Assembly: GCA_000320605.2 (NCBI GenBank) | Contig: KB445791.1 | Coordinates: forward strand, 1,406,298 to 1,470,297 | Source: Gelatoporia subvermispora B | Taxonomy: Eukaryota > Basidiomycota > Agaricomycetes > Polyporales > Gelatoporiaceae | Reading direction: 5' to 3' | DNA: 64,000 nucleotides | Shown: piece after piece, positions 35,330 to 46,600 of the stretch | How the letters are laid out: each line of letters opens with the position of its first letter | How positions within the stretch are numbered: position 1 is the first letter of the stretch | Notes under the pieces: generated by a model | Databases searched by the model: none | Told to the model about the DNA's origin: nothing | The model's input: the letters and a program-made list of their open reading frames with translations, nothing else | Translations under genes and position numbers: made by a program

Positions 35330-37746
35330 TCATCGCGCAGTCGACGGCGTCGCCTGGTAGTTGCCGTAGTATCCGTATGGCGCAGTCGTGCCCGGCGTCG
35401 CAGGCTGCGGGGTTCCCGGTGTGCTCGCGGCACCCACCGTGCCTCGCAGGTGCGGCGGTAGTGTTGGCGGAGCGTATGCTCCCGTCGCTTGCCCGGGCGT
35501 CCACGCGCCAGGGTGGTATGTCTTCCCAGCTGCGGCGGACAGGACGGTGTTCGCTACGGCACGTTGTGCCTGAGGCTGCCCGGCGGACGCAAAGAAGCTG
35601 GCATACGTGTTGGCCGGGGCGGCAGTGCCCGCCTGCGGTGTTGCGCGGCCAGTTGTGCCACCCGCAGCTCCTGGCGGGGGCGGTTGGTAGTTGTACCAGC
35701 CAGAGTACCCGGAGTATTGGTGGTGGCCGGTGGCGTATTGTGAGTTAGGGTAGTGCGTTGCTGGCTGCCCTGGCGTCGTCGTAGGATAGGTGGGATAGTA
35801 AGAAGAGGCTTGGCCCGCGGTGTATGTCCCATAGGTGCGGGCGTATTGGGCAGAGTAGTTGGAGTAAGCGTACGGGTTGTAGGGTGCGGCGGTTGTCGGG
35901 GGCTTGGGTGCTGGAGTCGCCGCAGGCGCTGGCGCTGGCGCAGGTGCGGCAGGAGCAGCAGTAGGTACGACTGCACCGGACTTCACCTTTATTGTCGTAT
36001 CGTCGTGCAGAGCAGCTGCATTTCCATCCGGAAGGGTACCATACCACCCTTGCGTGGCTTCCAAAGGAACGGTGCGGTGCAACTTGCGCAAAACCGAAGC
36101 AGAAGGGACAAGTGGGGCTGATTCGCTCGAAGACGTCCGCGGTCGGAAAGAAGCCAATAGCGATAGCGAGTTGAGGGTGCCATGCGCTGTGCGAACAAGC
36201 TCGTGAGGAGCAATGATGGATAGTAACCAAATAACAACGTACCAACGTCCCACTCCTCGGATCCGACTTCCACGATGCTCTCGCCCCCTCCGACCTGGCC
36301 CAGACGTTCCAGCTGTAACTCTTCCAGCCTTCTCAGTGCTCTGACATTCCTGTCGAGGAGTTCCTGCACCGCATTTTCCAACTCTAGGCTGCCCAGGCCT
36401 GTTTTGATGGCAGCCATCTCTTCAGGGGACAACAGCCCGTCCAGTGCAGCAGCGACATCCACATCAGTGGACTCCTGCTGTTCGGCTGCTGTATTGTCAC
36501 TTGGCAATATCTGGATATCATCCGCGTCTTGTGGAGGATCGACCTGGGCAGAGGATAGTTCTGGAAGGGCCCTCTGTTTACCTTTTGCCCGTTCTCTCCG
36601 CCGCCGTTTGACTTCGAGTTGCCATAGCACTTCTCCCAGAGTATCGCGTCCCACTTCCGCACCTTCTTGATCGAAAGAGGGCGCAAAGCTGGCGTAAGGG
36701 CCATAGTCCAGGAAGCGGCCACAGCTCAGTTGACGAGGGCCGGGAGGCTTGTATTCAGGAGGTTTCTTGACAGCATAAGCACCCAGAGTCACTGTCTGAG
36801 CGGACGTGGATGTCGAAGCTGTCGGCAGGACAGCAACAAGTTCCGCATTTGCAGTAGGAAGATCAGGAAGTCCCTGTTCCTCATCAATCACCCCTACGAG
36901 GTCGGAGTTCAGGGATGTCCACCAGTCGCCAGACGGGAGGTGCTGAACCAATGCGTACTTCCGTCGCTTGACAGCGGGAGCGGCATCGGAGGCTTCTTTG
37001 GAATGTGTTTCGGGGTCTGGTGATGGTGGGCGGAGGGTCTCAGCGTCAAGGGGTATTGGGGAGATATGTATGGATGCTTGATCCAACAATGACAAGGCAA
37101 GATTGCAAAATCGGAGCTGTTGGTCCACCGTCTCCGACGGGGGTGACCGTTGGTGCGAAAAGATGGGAAGAAGGTGCTGTACTGCGGACTGTATGGATCA
37201 GGAAGAGTCAGAGTGGGCGATGAGCCACGACGTATCATTGCCACGCACCCGTAGCACCCGCAGTGGATACTGAGTAGAGTCCTTCAGAAGAACACGTAGG
37301 GAGTAAGACTGGGTGGACGTTGAGGACCCTGCGTCAGAGTCCGTCGCGTCCACACCAAGAGACCTTGTTGACAATGGAAAGACACGGTCTAGGAGACCCT
37401 GGGTATCAATTCTGAGCAGTCGTCAGCATACTGCATATAACGAAGAGCATGCGAACGCGCTGCGTACACTTCTAGGACATCCAGAATCTTTTCAGCGTCA
37501 GAGGGAAGAATTGGCATGTCACCGGTGCTGGATAATTCGCCATCCTTGGTGTCCGCCAAGTGCTCGTCCGCCTCCTGAAAATCTTCCTCCTTGATGTCGG
37601 TTCGAGCTTGCTTAGCGGCGGGCTCAGAGTCTGCAGCATTCGACACGCGTTTACGTTTCTTGGTCCCTGCTTTCTTGGGAGCCGGTGCAGGCTCTGCAGG
37701 CTTATCCTTTTCTTGTTGAGCCGCTGAACGAGTGGCGCGAGCCATG
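35330..37746 (-). CDS. Conserved fungal protein, nuclear signal, low-complexity tail
   Basis: I cannot name this family. Four exons are inferred. The first (start 37746) encodes MARATRSAAQQEKDKP and a basic signal KKAGTKKRKRV, then DAEKILDVLEV. The second gives DTQGLLDRVFPL and YSLRVLLKDSTQYPLRVLR. The third, beginning SAVQHLLPIF at about 37195, contains VDQQLRFCNLALSLLDQ, LPSGDWWTSLNSDLVG, GPRQLSCGRFLDYGPYASFA and a Glu-rich helix with LDRNVRALRRLEELQLERLG. The fourth (from about 36190) carries HGTLNSLSLLASFRPR and GWYGTLPDGNAAALHDD. It ends in a tail of about 210 residues dominated by Ala, Pro, Thr, Tyr and Gly, with repeated YNPYAYSNY and GYSGWYNYQ-like patterns. A role as a subunit of a nuclear, perhaps chromatin or transcription, complex is only a guess. 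Divergent from mL43 with about 280 bp between starts. Confidence 0.7.
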
Positions 37747-38028
37747 TTGCCCCGAGGACGAGATGAGCAGGCAGAAACGCCGGGAGAGCAACGCGCCTGT
37801 GGCGAGAAATATGAGCGAGAGTCTGAACGCGTCCGACTTGACGCGTCCCGTGGCGATTTCGTTCGGACTTGGGTCGTCGACGCTTGCCTCGATGGGAGCA
37901 CCGCGCACCAACTGAAAACAGATCGCACCCTTTCTTTGCGTTCTTACTCGACATTACAACATGTTCAAACTCCGACTCTAGTCTCACTACAATCCTCCGC
38001 CACACCTTCTCTCCTCTGCACGTCTCCG

Positions 38029-38523
38029 ATGGCCTCCAAGGTAGCCCCGGCAACACGACCGCTCTACAGGGCTGCCCTGTCTACCAAGCCATCAAATGGG
38101 CATGTTGCCTTTATCCCCCAAATTCGGAAACTCGTATTTGAATTCTGCGAAAAGTGGCCGTCATCACAGAACACCCGGACATATATCCGTGACCACCTAG
38201 AGGACCTAGCTCGCGCGAACCCTCACGTCGAGATTGTCGTCAAGCAGCGGAATCAGCGTGAACCTATAGCGCGGGGTTTTTATTGTGCGTGGCTTTAGTC
38301 TAAACTCGCGCAGGTCTTCTGATAGGCATGAACAGTGAACGACCGAGACAAGGTCATCCCACTGAACGGCGAGGAGGTGACAGGAGTCCAGAAGAAGGTT
38401 CAACTACTCCTCGACGCATCCGGTGCTAAGATCAAGCCTCTCAAGAGGAGAACCGTGGAGAGTTCGACAGAGGCAGCGAGAGGCATATGGAGTGGGCTTC
38501 ACGCAGAGCCATTCAAGATCTAA
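38029..38523 (+). CDS. MRPL51: Mitochondrial large-subunit ribosomal protein mL43 (Mrpl51)
   Basis: Two exons. Starts MASKVAPATRPLYRAALSTK and continues FIPQIRKLVFEFCEKWPSS, then NTRTYIRDHLEDLARANPHV and EIVVKQRNQREPIARGFY. A 47-nt intron (about 38286-38332) is followed by LNDRDKVIPLNGEEVTGVQK, VQLLLDASGAKIKPLKRR and a final exon ending GIWSGLHAEPFKI. This is the L51/S25/CI-B8 thioredoxin-like fold with its conserved C-terminal half. The protein of about 147 residues is the usual size. It acts in the mitochondrial large ribosomal subunit. Start choice follows the family. Confidence 0.93.
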
Positions 38524-39171
38524 TGCCGCACTATTGTCGGTCGATGATCAGAGACTCTGCGTCATCCCAAAGCTGCTATGTGTGCCTGGTGCGTTTAACC
38601 CACGAGAATTAGTATCATTATTTACGAAACGCACACCTCACAGCCCAGTCATTATTACTTCGGATCAGGTCCTGTAAAACGCTATTGTATCTCGTTACAT
38701 ACTATCGTTGCTTTGCTTTCCCTTCGGCGCGTGGACTGATGCTGCTCCTTCCGGCCACCCTCATCTCGTAACGGATGTTCTGGAATCTACCTCCCCCGCG
38801 CTCTCGGGAAGTCCGGAGTAACCTGGGTAAAGGCTCCGGAGCGCTCAACCCTCCTACCCTGAACGGTGTTGGAAAGTTCCCATCGGGGTATCGTGCCTCA
38901 TGTTCAATTCACTGATGCACGCCGAACCCATGCTCTCTCTGCTGGTACCTTTATTACTCGGCCTCGCACATTTTAGTCCCCCGTAGTGACGCCATCTAGG
39001 CATCGGCCGTATCACACGTGTGGAACTAATCAGAGACGCTGCGAAAGCGTGGGGTTTCTCTCTTGTCCCTCACCCTCACCCACCACGACCTACAGCTTCA
39101 AAGGCATCCGTGAGTGGCGTCCACTGACAACTCCACTACGCCACGATTCTCACCCCATCTTCCGTAGTCTA
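38524..39171. other. Intergenic region
   Basis: Between two plus-strand genes: the 3' flank of mL43 and the promoter of the next gene. No RNA gene or repeat was recognised. Confidence 0.45.
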
Positions 39172-40228
39172 ATGCAAAGCACAAGTACTTATTGCTCCGC
39201 TCCCAGCCCCGCCGCCGACGGCGATGCACAGATTTGGCTGGATTGGTGTCAAGCTCAGCGAGATGCTAACGTGAGTAGAAATATATGAAGACAACTTCTC
39301 ATTGCTCATGCGGATTTCATCAGTCATCATGGGGCAGCTCAACAGGCTCGACGCTCGTGGATGGTTCCGTGAGTAGTTATCAGTTTCCTTGTGATCTCCC
39401 ACTGACGCCACAGATTTTACAGAGTGCTGGGTCAAGTAGCACTGGTGACGAGGGGCCATTTCCTGTACACTACACGATGGTAAGTGCTCGACTGTCGTTT
39501 GGCCCATTCTTGACTAACGCGCGGTATGTTAGACGCCGCCAACGCCGGAGGAAACGTTCAGTGATTCGTCATCGGGTCTGTCGGCGTTTGACCTAGACGA
39601 TATTCCTGAGATTCCCTTCGTCACCCTCCCGCTGGCAGATTGCGACTGCGACGATGGAGCAATCAGCCAACCGACGAAGGAGGCACGGTCCTTCTGGACC
39701 TCCCAGTTTCGGTCGAAGAGAGCAAACTCGCCGACAAGAGGTCCGGCGATGCTACTCAATCCGATCGATCGGCCGTTTGCCCAGGCGCGGCAGCGTTCTG
39801 GCTCCGTCTCGTCGACGACTTCATCCCCCTCGCGACCCGGGCCTGCCAGATCCATCCTGTCATCGAGTTCATCAATCAGGACGAGGACGGGACGTTCACC
39901 GTCCTCGGTCAAGTTCCTCGAAATGCCCACCATTCATTACGAAGAGGAAGACGAGCCAGAGGCTTCTCACCGCCCGGCAGTTAATGCGGTGAAAAGAAAG
40001 ACGTCTATTCTTCAAAGGCTTCTAGGTCCCTTCAGAAAGCCTCCGCCCCCGCCAGAGAAGCCAGCGATCTCTGGACCATTCCCGCTGTGGGAAAGTCCAC
40101 CTAGACAGGTGTACCGCAGCACAGCAAGCTTGCGCTCTGCGAGGTCAAGCAATAGTTTGCGGTCAACACGATCGTACAGCAGCAGGCTGCAAACATATTG
40201 GGGCAGAGTGACGGGAAAAGACCCGTAG
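39172..40228 (+). CDS. Hypothetical Ser/Pro-rich protein
   Basis: Not recognised. Four exons are inferred from clean GT-AG borders: 39172-39270 (MQSTSTYCSAPSPAADGDAQ, IWLDWCQAQRDAN), about 39325-39369 (SSWGSSTGSTLVDGS), about 39414-39480 (ILQSAGSSSTGDEGPFPVHY) and about 39534-40228. The last exon opens TPPTPEETFSDSSSGLSAFD and contains the segments DLDDIPEIPFVTLPLADCDC and RANSPTRGPAMLLNPIDRPF. It continues with a serine-rich linker, VKFLEMPTIHYEEEDE, the basic/proline module ILQRLLGPFRKPPPPPEKP and a Ser/Arg-rich end. The acidic plus FLEMPTIHYE core looks conserved rather than random, and coding is well supported by continuous splicing. The rest is probably disordered. The function is unknown. 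Confidence 0.68.
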
Positions 40229-40630
40229 TATGAGATGAAGTCATCATGTGAGTATATGGTCGTCCGTTCGATTGAACAGCCGTTGATCTCCGCATTCAGC
40301 TCATTTTCCGATGTCCATGCTGCGCATTTGGCACTTCGACACCCGCCTCAGCATGACACTTCACCCCTCTTTTACGACATGACACGGGATTTTAGTGCCC
40401 GCGCATTACATATGTTTTAGGACTAGACGTCCGAGAGTGTCCATTGCAGGACGCTGGTATGGAATACACTGCTGGTACATTGACAGTAGATGCGACGTTT
40501 GAGATTGCTCCTGTCACTCGACATCAGTCGAATTATGGTCGATAGCGGCTCCGTCCCTGCGCCATGTACTTGCCTACGAGTATTGACAATGTTCGTCCTG
40601 TAAAGACATTAGGTCAGGGTAGAATCCCAA
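40229..40630. other. Convergent intergenic region
   Basis: 3' flanks of the hypothetical gene and MGR2. AT-richer, with no supported feature. Confidence 0.5.
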
Positions 40631-41229
40631 TTACTGCTGGTGCAGGTTCTTTTCCATTTCCCATCTGCGCCTGATCATTGCCGCGCCCTCTTCCCTTGAC
40701 CTCATGACAGGCGACGCCGCGGAGAGACGTAAGCGGGCTGCCTCAAACTGTGAGGACATCTCGCTGTCCATACGGATGACCTATCAGAGACGTTAGCGCG
40801 AGAAGGCATGCAGCGATGCTGTGCACTGACCGAGCCGATCGCCAAGAAGAAGCCGAAGGTTGCAGCGCTGCTCAGCATGTACTGCGAGAGCGTAGGTAGG
40901 GCTCCACGAGGACCTGCGCCGCCTCTGCACGGACATCATACCATGAGGTCGTGGGTTGATCTTTGACGACAGTAGACGCACCGGATGATGCTGTATGATC
41001 CAAAGATGAACCCAATGGTGAGGCCGACACCTGTGCCCATCATGGCACCCATCCTGCAGCATTACGGGTGAGATAGAATGCACGTCGGAGCGGAGCCTAT
41101 GCCGTTTTTGCGTACTTTACTGCGTATCGTTTGTCAACTTTGGCGCGAGCGGGAGAGACGGAGAGTTGACATACACTTCTGCCAGACCGTAGGCCCCGCA
41201 GGTGCCCGCTGAGGTGCTGCGCCCGACAT
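40631..41229 (-). CDS. MGR2: Mgr2/ROMO1 family subunit of the mitochondrial TIM23 translocase
   Basis: Mgr2 is a small inner-membrane protein that couples and gates the TIM23 presequence translocase. Four exons are inferred. The first (start 41229) encodes MSGAAPQRAPAGPTVWQK. The next carries MGAMMGTGVGLTIGFIFGSY with SIIR. The third gives CGAGPRGALPTLSQYMLSSA, then ATFGFFLAIGS. The last encodes VIRMDSEMSSQFEAARLRLS and ends WEMEKNLHQQ (stop 40631). Two glycine-rich transmembrane helices are visible in the middle exons, exactly as in the family. The C-terminal extension of about 45 residues beyond the second helix is usual in fungal members. Shares a short (about 225 bp) divergent promoter with PEX10. 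Confidence 0.93.
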
Positions 41230-41453
41230 GCTATTCTCCGAGTGAACGACGGCCAAGGAAGAAGACACTGCTGAAGGGAACACTAGTCGCGACGAGAGAT
41301 CGGTACTGGAAAGCACGGGCGAAAGACAAACCCACGTGGTTTGCGCGTCTCCTCACTTCCCCATGTCGCTGGTGGCGATAGCTAGAGGATGCGCGGAAGT
41401 CATCGAACCCTTCCTGATACCGTTCTGGCTGAAACTGTACCAAAACCTGTATA

Positions 41454-42716
41454 ATGAATCCAACGCATTCGCCCTCTTTCCCCCGGGCTCAGCAAGCCCA
41501 GATCAGTGCGTCGCCAGCCCCAAGAGTCTGTGCGAGGTCGTCTGAGCTCATACGCGTGCGCTTCCCAACCCAGTTCGCTCGAATCAGCGAGACGTCTTCC
41601 AAGTTTCATCACTTCGGGAGCAGACCGAAAATGTGATCAGATCATACTTAGGTAGACAACAGCAGAACTGCAATTTACTGTTGCTTGACAAGCTCGAGTA
41701 GGAACGCGGTGGCTGACCCGCTGGGAGAAGGAGGTCGACGTGCTGGTGAATCTGGTATATTATGGATTCACTACTAGGATTGGTGAGCATATCCACTCGT
41801 CAATTTTTTTGGATCTTTAAAGGCGTGTCAGCCATGCAGAGTCTCGGAGAGGAATATACGGACATCTGGCAGCATTCAATCCATTCCGAGAAACCACTGT
41901 CGCAGCGGCATAGGGCTGCCCTAGTTTTCCTGCCGACGCTCGCCTCTTACATCATCTCGAGGTGCAGCAATGCTGTTCCACAGTCCGCCAAGCTGGGATC
42001 TGTCCTTCGGCGACTGCCTAAGGCTCTCGAACTCCTCTCCGAGGTCAATCTCGCCATCTTCTACATACGCGGGACCTACTATAGTCTCACCAAGAGAGTG
42101 CTAGGTGTCCGATATGTACGTGCGCAGGCCTCTGTCCGCACACTCGAACTCAATATGTATACTGGAGTAGATATCGTCCACCCCCGACAATCCGAACGCG
42201 CGGCCGCCTTCATACTCTTTGCTTGGTGTCCTGTTGGCGATTCGCCTGATGTACCGGCTAATCACCTTCGTTCGCACTATACGGGCTTCCAATACGTCTG
42301 ATTCTGGGTCCGCAACCGTAAAGGGCAAACAAGTGGCTGACGTCTCCGAGGAGACATTCATTGACGACCGGCCAGTGTCAGCGATGCTGAGTTCAGTAAA
42401 CCCAGAAGGAGAGCCACCCGTACCTGCCGAGGAGGATGAATACACCATCCTCGACATCTCGCGAATACCGGAGAATGTGAGAGCCGGAAGGAACTGCACG
42501 CTTTGCTTGGAAGAGCGGACGGCGAGCTGTGCAACGGAGTGCGGACACCTCTTCTGCTGGAACTGTATAGTTGGTTGGGGACGAGAGAAGGTAAGCACTG
42601 CCTCGGTGCTGGCTTGCCATGAGGGATGCAGACTGAACAGAATCCGACAGGCGGAATGCCCTTTGTGTCGACAATCATTGGACTTGACTCGGCTGCTGCC
42701 AATATACAACCTGTGA
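41454..42716 (+). CDS. PEX10: Peroxin-10, RING E3 ligase of the peroxisomal import machinery
   Basis: Pex10 sits in the peroxisomal membrane with Pex2 and Pex12 and ubiquitinates the receptor Pex5. Six exons are inferred from the start [17 protein letters not shown] (41454). Next come [52 protein letters not shown], then [19 protein letters not shown] and [21 protein letters not shown] further exon contributes [20 protein letters not shown] and a membrane stretch. The C-terminal C3HC4 RING reads [20 protein letters not shown], then [12 protein letters not shown], with the last pair (CPLC) supplied by the final exon after an intron. It ends [11 protein letters not shown]. Length (about 335 residues) and domain order are typical. 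Confidence 0.94.
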
Positions 42717-42873
42717 TTGGGTAACATTATACATACAGTAGATTGCTGAGCATTGCGCGGAGAGTACAGGAGCAATCTAGACCTCGGTCAAAGGACCTTC
42801 CCTGCCATGGGAGGCAGTAGTGCTTGCACAAGATCGACAGGGATTTTCACACAGTGTGGGGGGTTAGGCGAGA

Positions 42874-43497
42874 TCATACTACTTGTTGTATAAGTGTGAT
42901 GTTGTCACCCTTCAACAGTATACGACCTGTGCATTTCGCATGTGATCAGAATTTGCCTCAGTAGTAAGGGCATATGACGCACCGAGTTCCCTCCTTGGCT
43001 TAGCGTCCTTCACGTAGACCTCAGCGGCCTCATCAATGACGACGTTCATGAACTCGTCGAAGCCCTGTATTGAGAAAGGGGTGTGAGCAAGATGTGGCAG
43101 AAGGTGTGAAAAAATGTGGAGGAGGGGAACGTAGATCAGCAGTGCACGAAGAGCCGTCTAACCCTCGCAGCATCACAGTGCATTCGATGCCTTCCCGAAG
43201 ACCATCGTTCAACGCGAGATGTGCTCGAACTGGACTCAAGACACGCACAATGATTCTGCCCTCGATGCGCATTTCGATGTTATCGTACAACCAGATCACA
43301 ATTTTCGTACGCTAAAATAACCATCGACTGTCAGTAGCTTCCAGGTATGAGATATGGGACGTAGACTTGCTTGCTGCAGATTCTTGAAAATGACATTCTG
43401 GATGTGGGTTGTGAGATCTGGATCTAATTTGTATGCAGTCTGCATGGTGAAAACTCACGATGGGTTGGACCATCACACGCTGCTGACGGTTCGACAT
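42874..43497 (-). CDS. SME1: Small nuclear ribonucleoprotein E (SmE)
   Basis: SmE is one of the seven Sm-ring proteins of spliceosomal snRNPs. Five small exons encode about 90 residues: MSNRQQRVMVQPI, NVIFKNLQQ, RTKIVIWLYDNIEMRIEGRI, then GFDEFMNVVIDEAAEVYVKD (Sm1 motif with the Asn and Asp usual for SmE) with AKPRRELG, and RILLKGDNITLIQQVV (Sm2). The stop is at 42874. The intron after NLQQ appears to begin GCAAGT rather than GT, a GC-AG intron. One intron is unusually long for this window (about 180 nt, near 43065-43240). The gene lies head-to-head with the dynein motor gene, with about 200 bp between start codons. Confidence 0.95.
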
Positions 43498-43698
43498 CTT
43501 GATCAGAAACTAGTGAGGGATAAAAGGGCCAAGAGTAGGGATTGCAGCGCGACTTGGAGGTAGTCGTTGGTGGCGGGGACGAGGAACACGCTTTCGTCGG
43601 CAACGGCCGAACCGGATCCAAAAGTAGCAAACACACTTGCTTACGACGCGACGCGTCCGACGTGTTGCTCAACTCGCAGCAACGCTGGGTCAACAACC
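43498..43698. promoter_or_regulatory. Divergent promoter between SmE and the dynein motor gene
   Basis: About 200 bp separate the SmE ATG from the proposed dynein ATG, so both promoters are packed here. A frame open from about 43560 continues into the dynein frame but has no ATG before 43699, suggesting 5' leader rather than coding sequence. Confidence 0.5.
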
Positions 43699-46600
43699 AT
43701 GGAGGTGTGTTTTCACCTACTCATAACTGTTCACAGCCATTCAGACTTGCTATGTACGACAGTTGTTGGCACCATCCAACTCCTCGACCGCGGCAGCGGT
43801 CACCTTCATCACATTCGTACAAGACCTCAAGCGGAAGACCAAGACATGGGACCCTATGATCGAGCTTTGCGCAAACGGCGAGAAGACCCTAGAACGATTC
43901 CGATACCAATTTCCAGATGATTGGCTCTACAGCGACCAACTGAAGGGGGAATGGAGTGCATTCAATGAGATTCTGAAGAGGAAGAACGACTCCATCCAGG
44001 AGCAACTAGGTGCGTCTTAGCCACTCAGACGCTCAGCATGTTTTGACGTCCGTCTCTACCCGTAACATGCAGCCGGCCTTCAGCTGAAGATTGTGGCTGA
44101 GGACAAGATTGTCGAGAACAAGATCAACGATATCATTCAGGAATGGGAGCAGACGCGTCCTGTCCAAGGCAGCATGCGCGCCGACACTGCCCTTAACACA
44201 ATCAACATATTTGAGGGGAAGCTCAACCGTGTAGAAGAAGAATATGACCTCGTGTGCAAGGCCAAGGAGGCTCTCGACCTCGAACTCATTCGTCACACTC
44301 GTCTCGAGCCAATCTTTGAGGAATTACGCGACTTGAAGGCGGTGTGGACCGCGCTGTCGGGTATCTGGAACCAGATCGGGGAACTGCGCGAGTTGTCGTG
44401 GGCGACCGTGCAGCCAAGGAAGCTGAGGCAACAAATTGATGGTCTGTTGACGTCCACAAAAGATATGCCGACGAGGATGAGGCAGTACGCGGCCTTTGAA
44501 TACGTGCAAGATGTCCTCCGTGGGCTTCTTAAAGCGAACGCGCTTGTATCTGAGCTCAAGTCAGAGGCTCTGAAGGATCGCCACTGGAAGCAACTGTTCA
44601 AGGTGCTGAGAGTGCCCTCCCAGATTAGTCTGAATTTGTGGGTATTACGCCTATCATGAGTGCATCTTATCTTGATTCCATGCAAATGACCAGGATGTCC
44701 CTCGGGAATGTCTACGATCTAGACCTTCGTAAGAACGAGAACACTATCAAGGAGGTTATTGTGCAAGCGCAAGGAGAGGTCTGTCTGAATAGTAATGACT
44801 ACTTAACCGTGGCTCACCATCCACCCAGATGGCGCTCGAAGAATATATCAAGCAAGTGAAAGAGATCTGGACCAACTACACGCTCGACCTCGTCAACTAT
44901 CAGAACAGGTGTCGTCTCATAAGGTTCGTTTATTACTCTTTCAGCTGCATTGTGCTTACACTTCAGCAGGGGTTGGGATGACTTGTTCAACAAGTGCAGT
45001 GAAAATCTGAACTCGCTAACTGCTATGAAACTATCGCCTTATTACAAGGGTGAGTGAATGTGCTTCTTAGCATGACTAAAGACTGATTGTGTTGTCGTAT
45101 AGTCTTCGAAGAAGAGGCAAGCGTATCCCATACTTCTCTTGTGAGGCATGTAATCATACTTTCCATAGGCTGGTTCGTGGGAGGAGAAGCTCAACCGCAT
45201 TCACGTCCTGTTCGGTATGTGGGGGACATTAGGACACCGCGACACGAGACTAAAACATCTTAGATGTGTGGATTGACGTTCAGCGTCAATGGGTGTACCT
45301 TGAGGGTATCTTCTCGGGAAGTGCTGACATCAAGCACCTCCTGCCAGTCGAAAGCGCACGGTTCCAGAACATCAATACGGAATTCCTGGCCGTAATGAAG
45401 AAAGTCTACAAGTCGCCGTTCGTCATCGACGTCATGAATATTCCAGGCATTCAGAAGAGTCTTGAACGTCTGGCCGATCTTCTGAACAAGATCCAGAAGG
45501 CGCTGGGAGAGTACCTCGAGAGGGAGCGTGCATCATTCCCTCGTTTCTATTTCGTTGGAGACGAAGACTTGCTGGAAATCATCGGTAACAGTAAGGAGAT
45601 CTTGCGTATCATGAAGCATTTGAAGAAGATGTTTGCCGGTATATCCACGATAATGCTCGACGATGAGCTTACCCAGATACAAGGCATGACGTCGCGCGAG
45701 GGCGAAGAGGTCCAATTCAAGACGCCCATTCTCCTCAAAGACTACCCAAAGATCAACGACTGGCTCACAAAGCTGGAGTCTGAGATGAGAGTGTCGCTAG
45801 CTCAACTACTGTGCGATGCAGTCACCGAGTTACAGGCGTTCTACGGTTCTACTACACCGCTTCCGCAGGATCAGTTCATGGCGTGGATGGAGAAGTACCC
45901 TGCACAACTCGTCACTCTTGCCATACAGGTTGCATGGACTGCCTCTGTAGAAAGCGCTCTCGAGGCCTCTGAAGGCTTAGACGGCCCACTCGACACCGTC
46001 CGGCAGGGTCTGGACCTTCTGGCAGATGTCGTACTCACGGAGCTAAGCCCCGTCACTAGGCGCAAATGCGAGCATATCATCACCGAGCTCGTCCACCAGC
46101 GTGATGTTATACGGAACTTAGCCTCACTGAAGACCACGGACAACAAGGCCTTCCCGTGGCTGTACCAGATGCGCTTCTATCTTGACACGAACCTCGAGGA
46201 CCCTCTTGAGCGACTGGCGATCAGGGTCGCGGATGCGTCCTTCCCGTATGGATGGGAATACCTCGGTGTTCCTGATCGACTTGTCCAGACGCCACTCACG
46301 GACAGGTGTTACTTGACTTTGACGCAAGCTCTGGACAATCAGCTTGGGGGCTCTCCATTCGGTCCTGCTGGAACAGGTTAGTCGAAGGGCTTACTGAACC
46401 GATTCAGTTACTGACTTTTGGGCAGGCAAAACTGAGTCTGTCAAGGCACTCGGAGTACAGCTTGGTCGATTCGTCCTGGTGTTCTGTTGTGATGAGACAT
46501 TCGACTTTCAAGCCATGGGTCGTATCTTCGTTGGTCTCTGCCAAGTTGGCGCGTGGGGATGTTTTGACGAGTTCAATCGTCTTGAGGAGCGTATTCTCAG

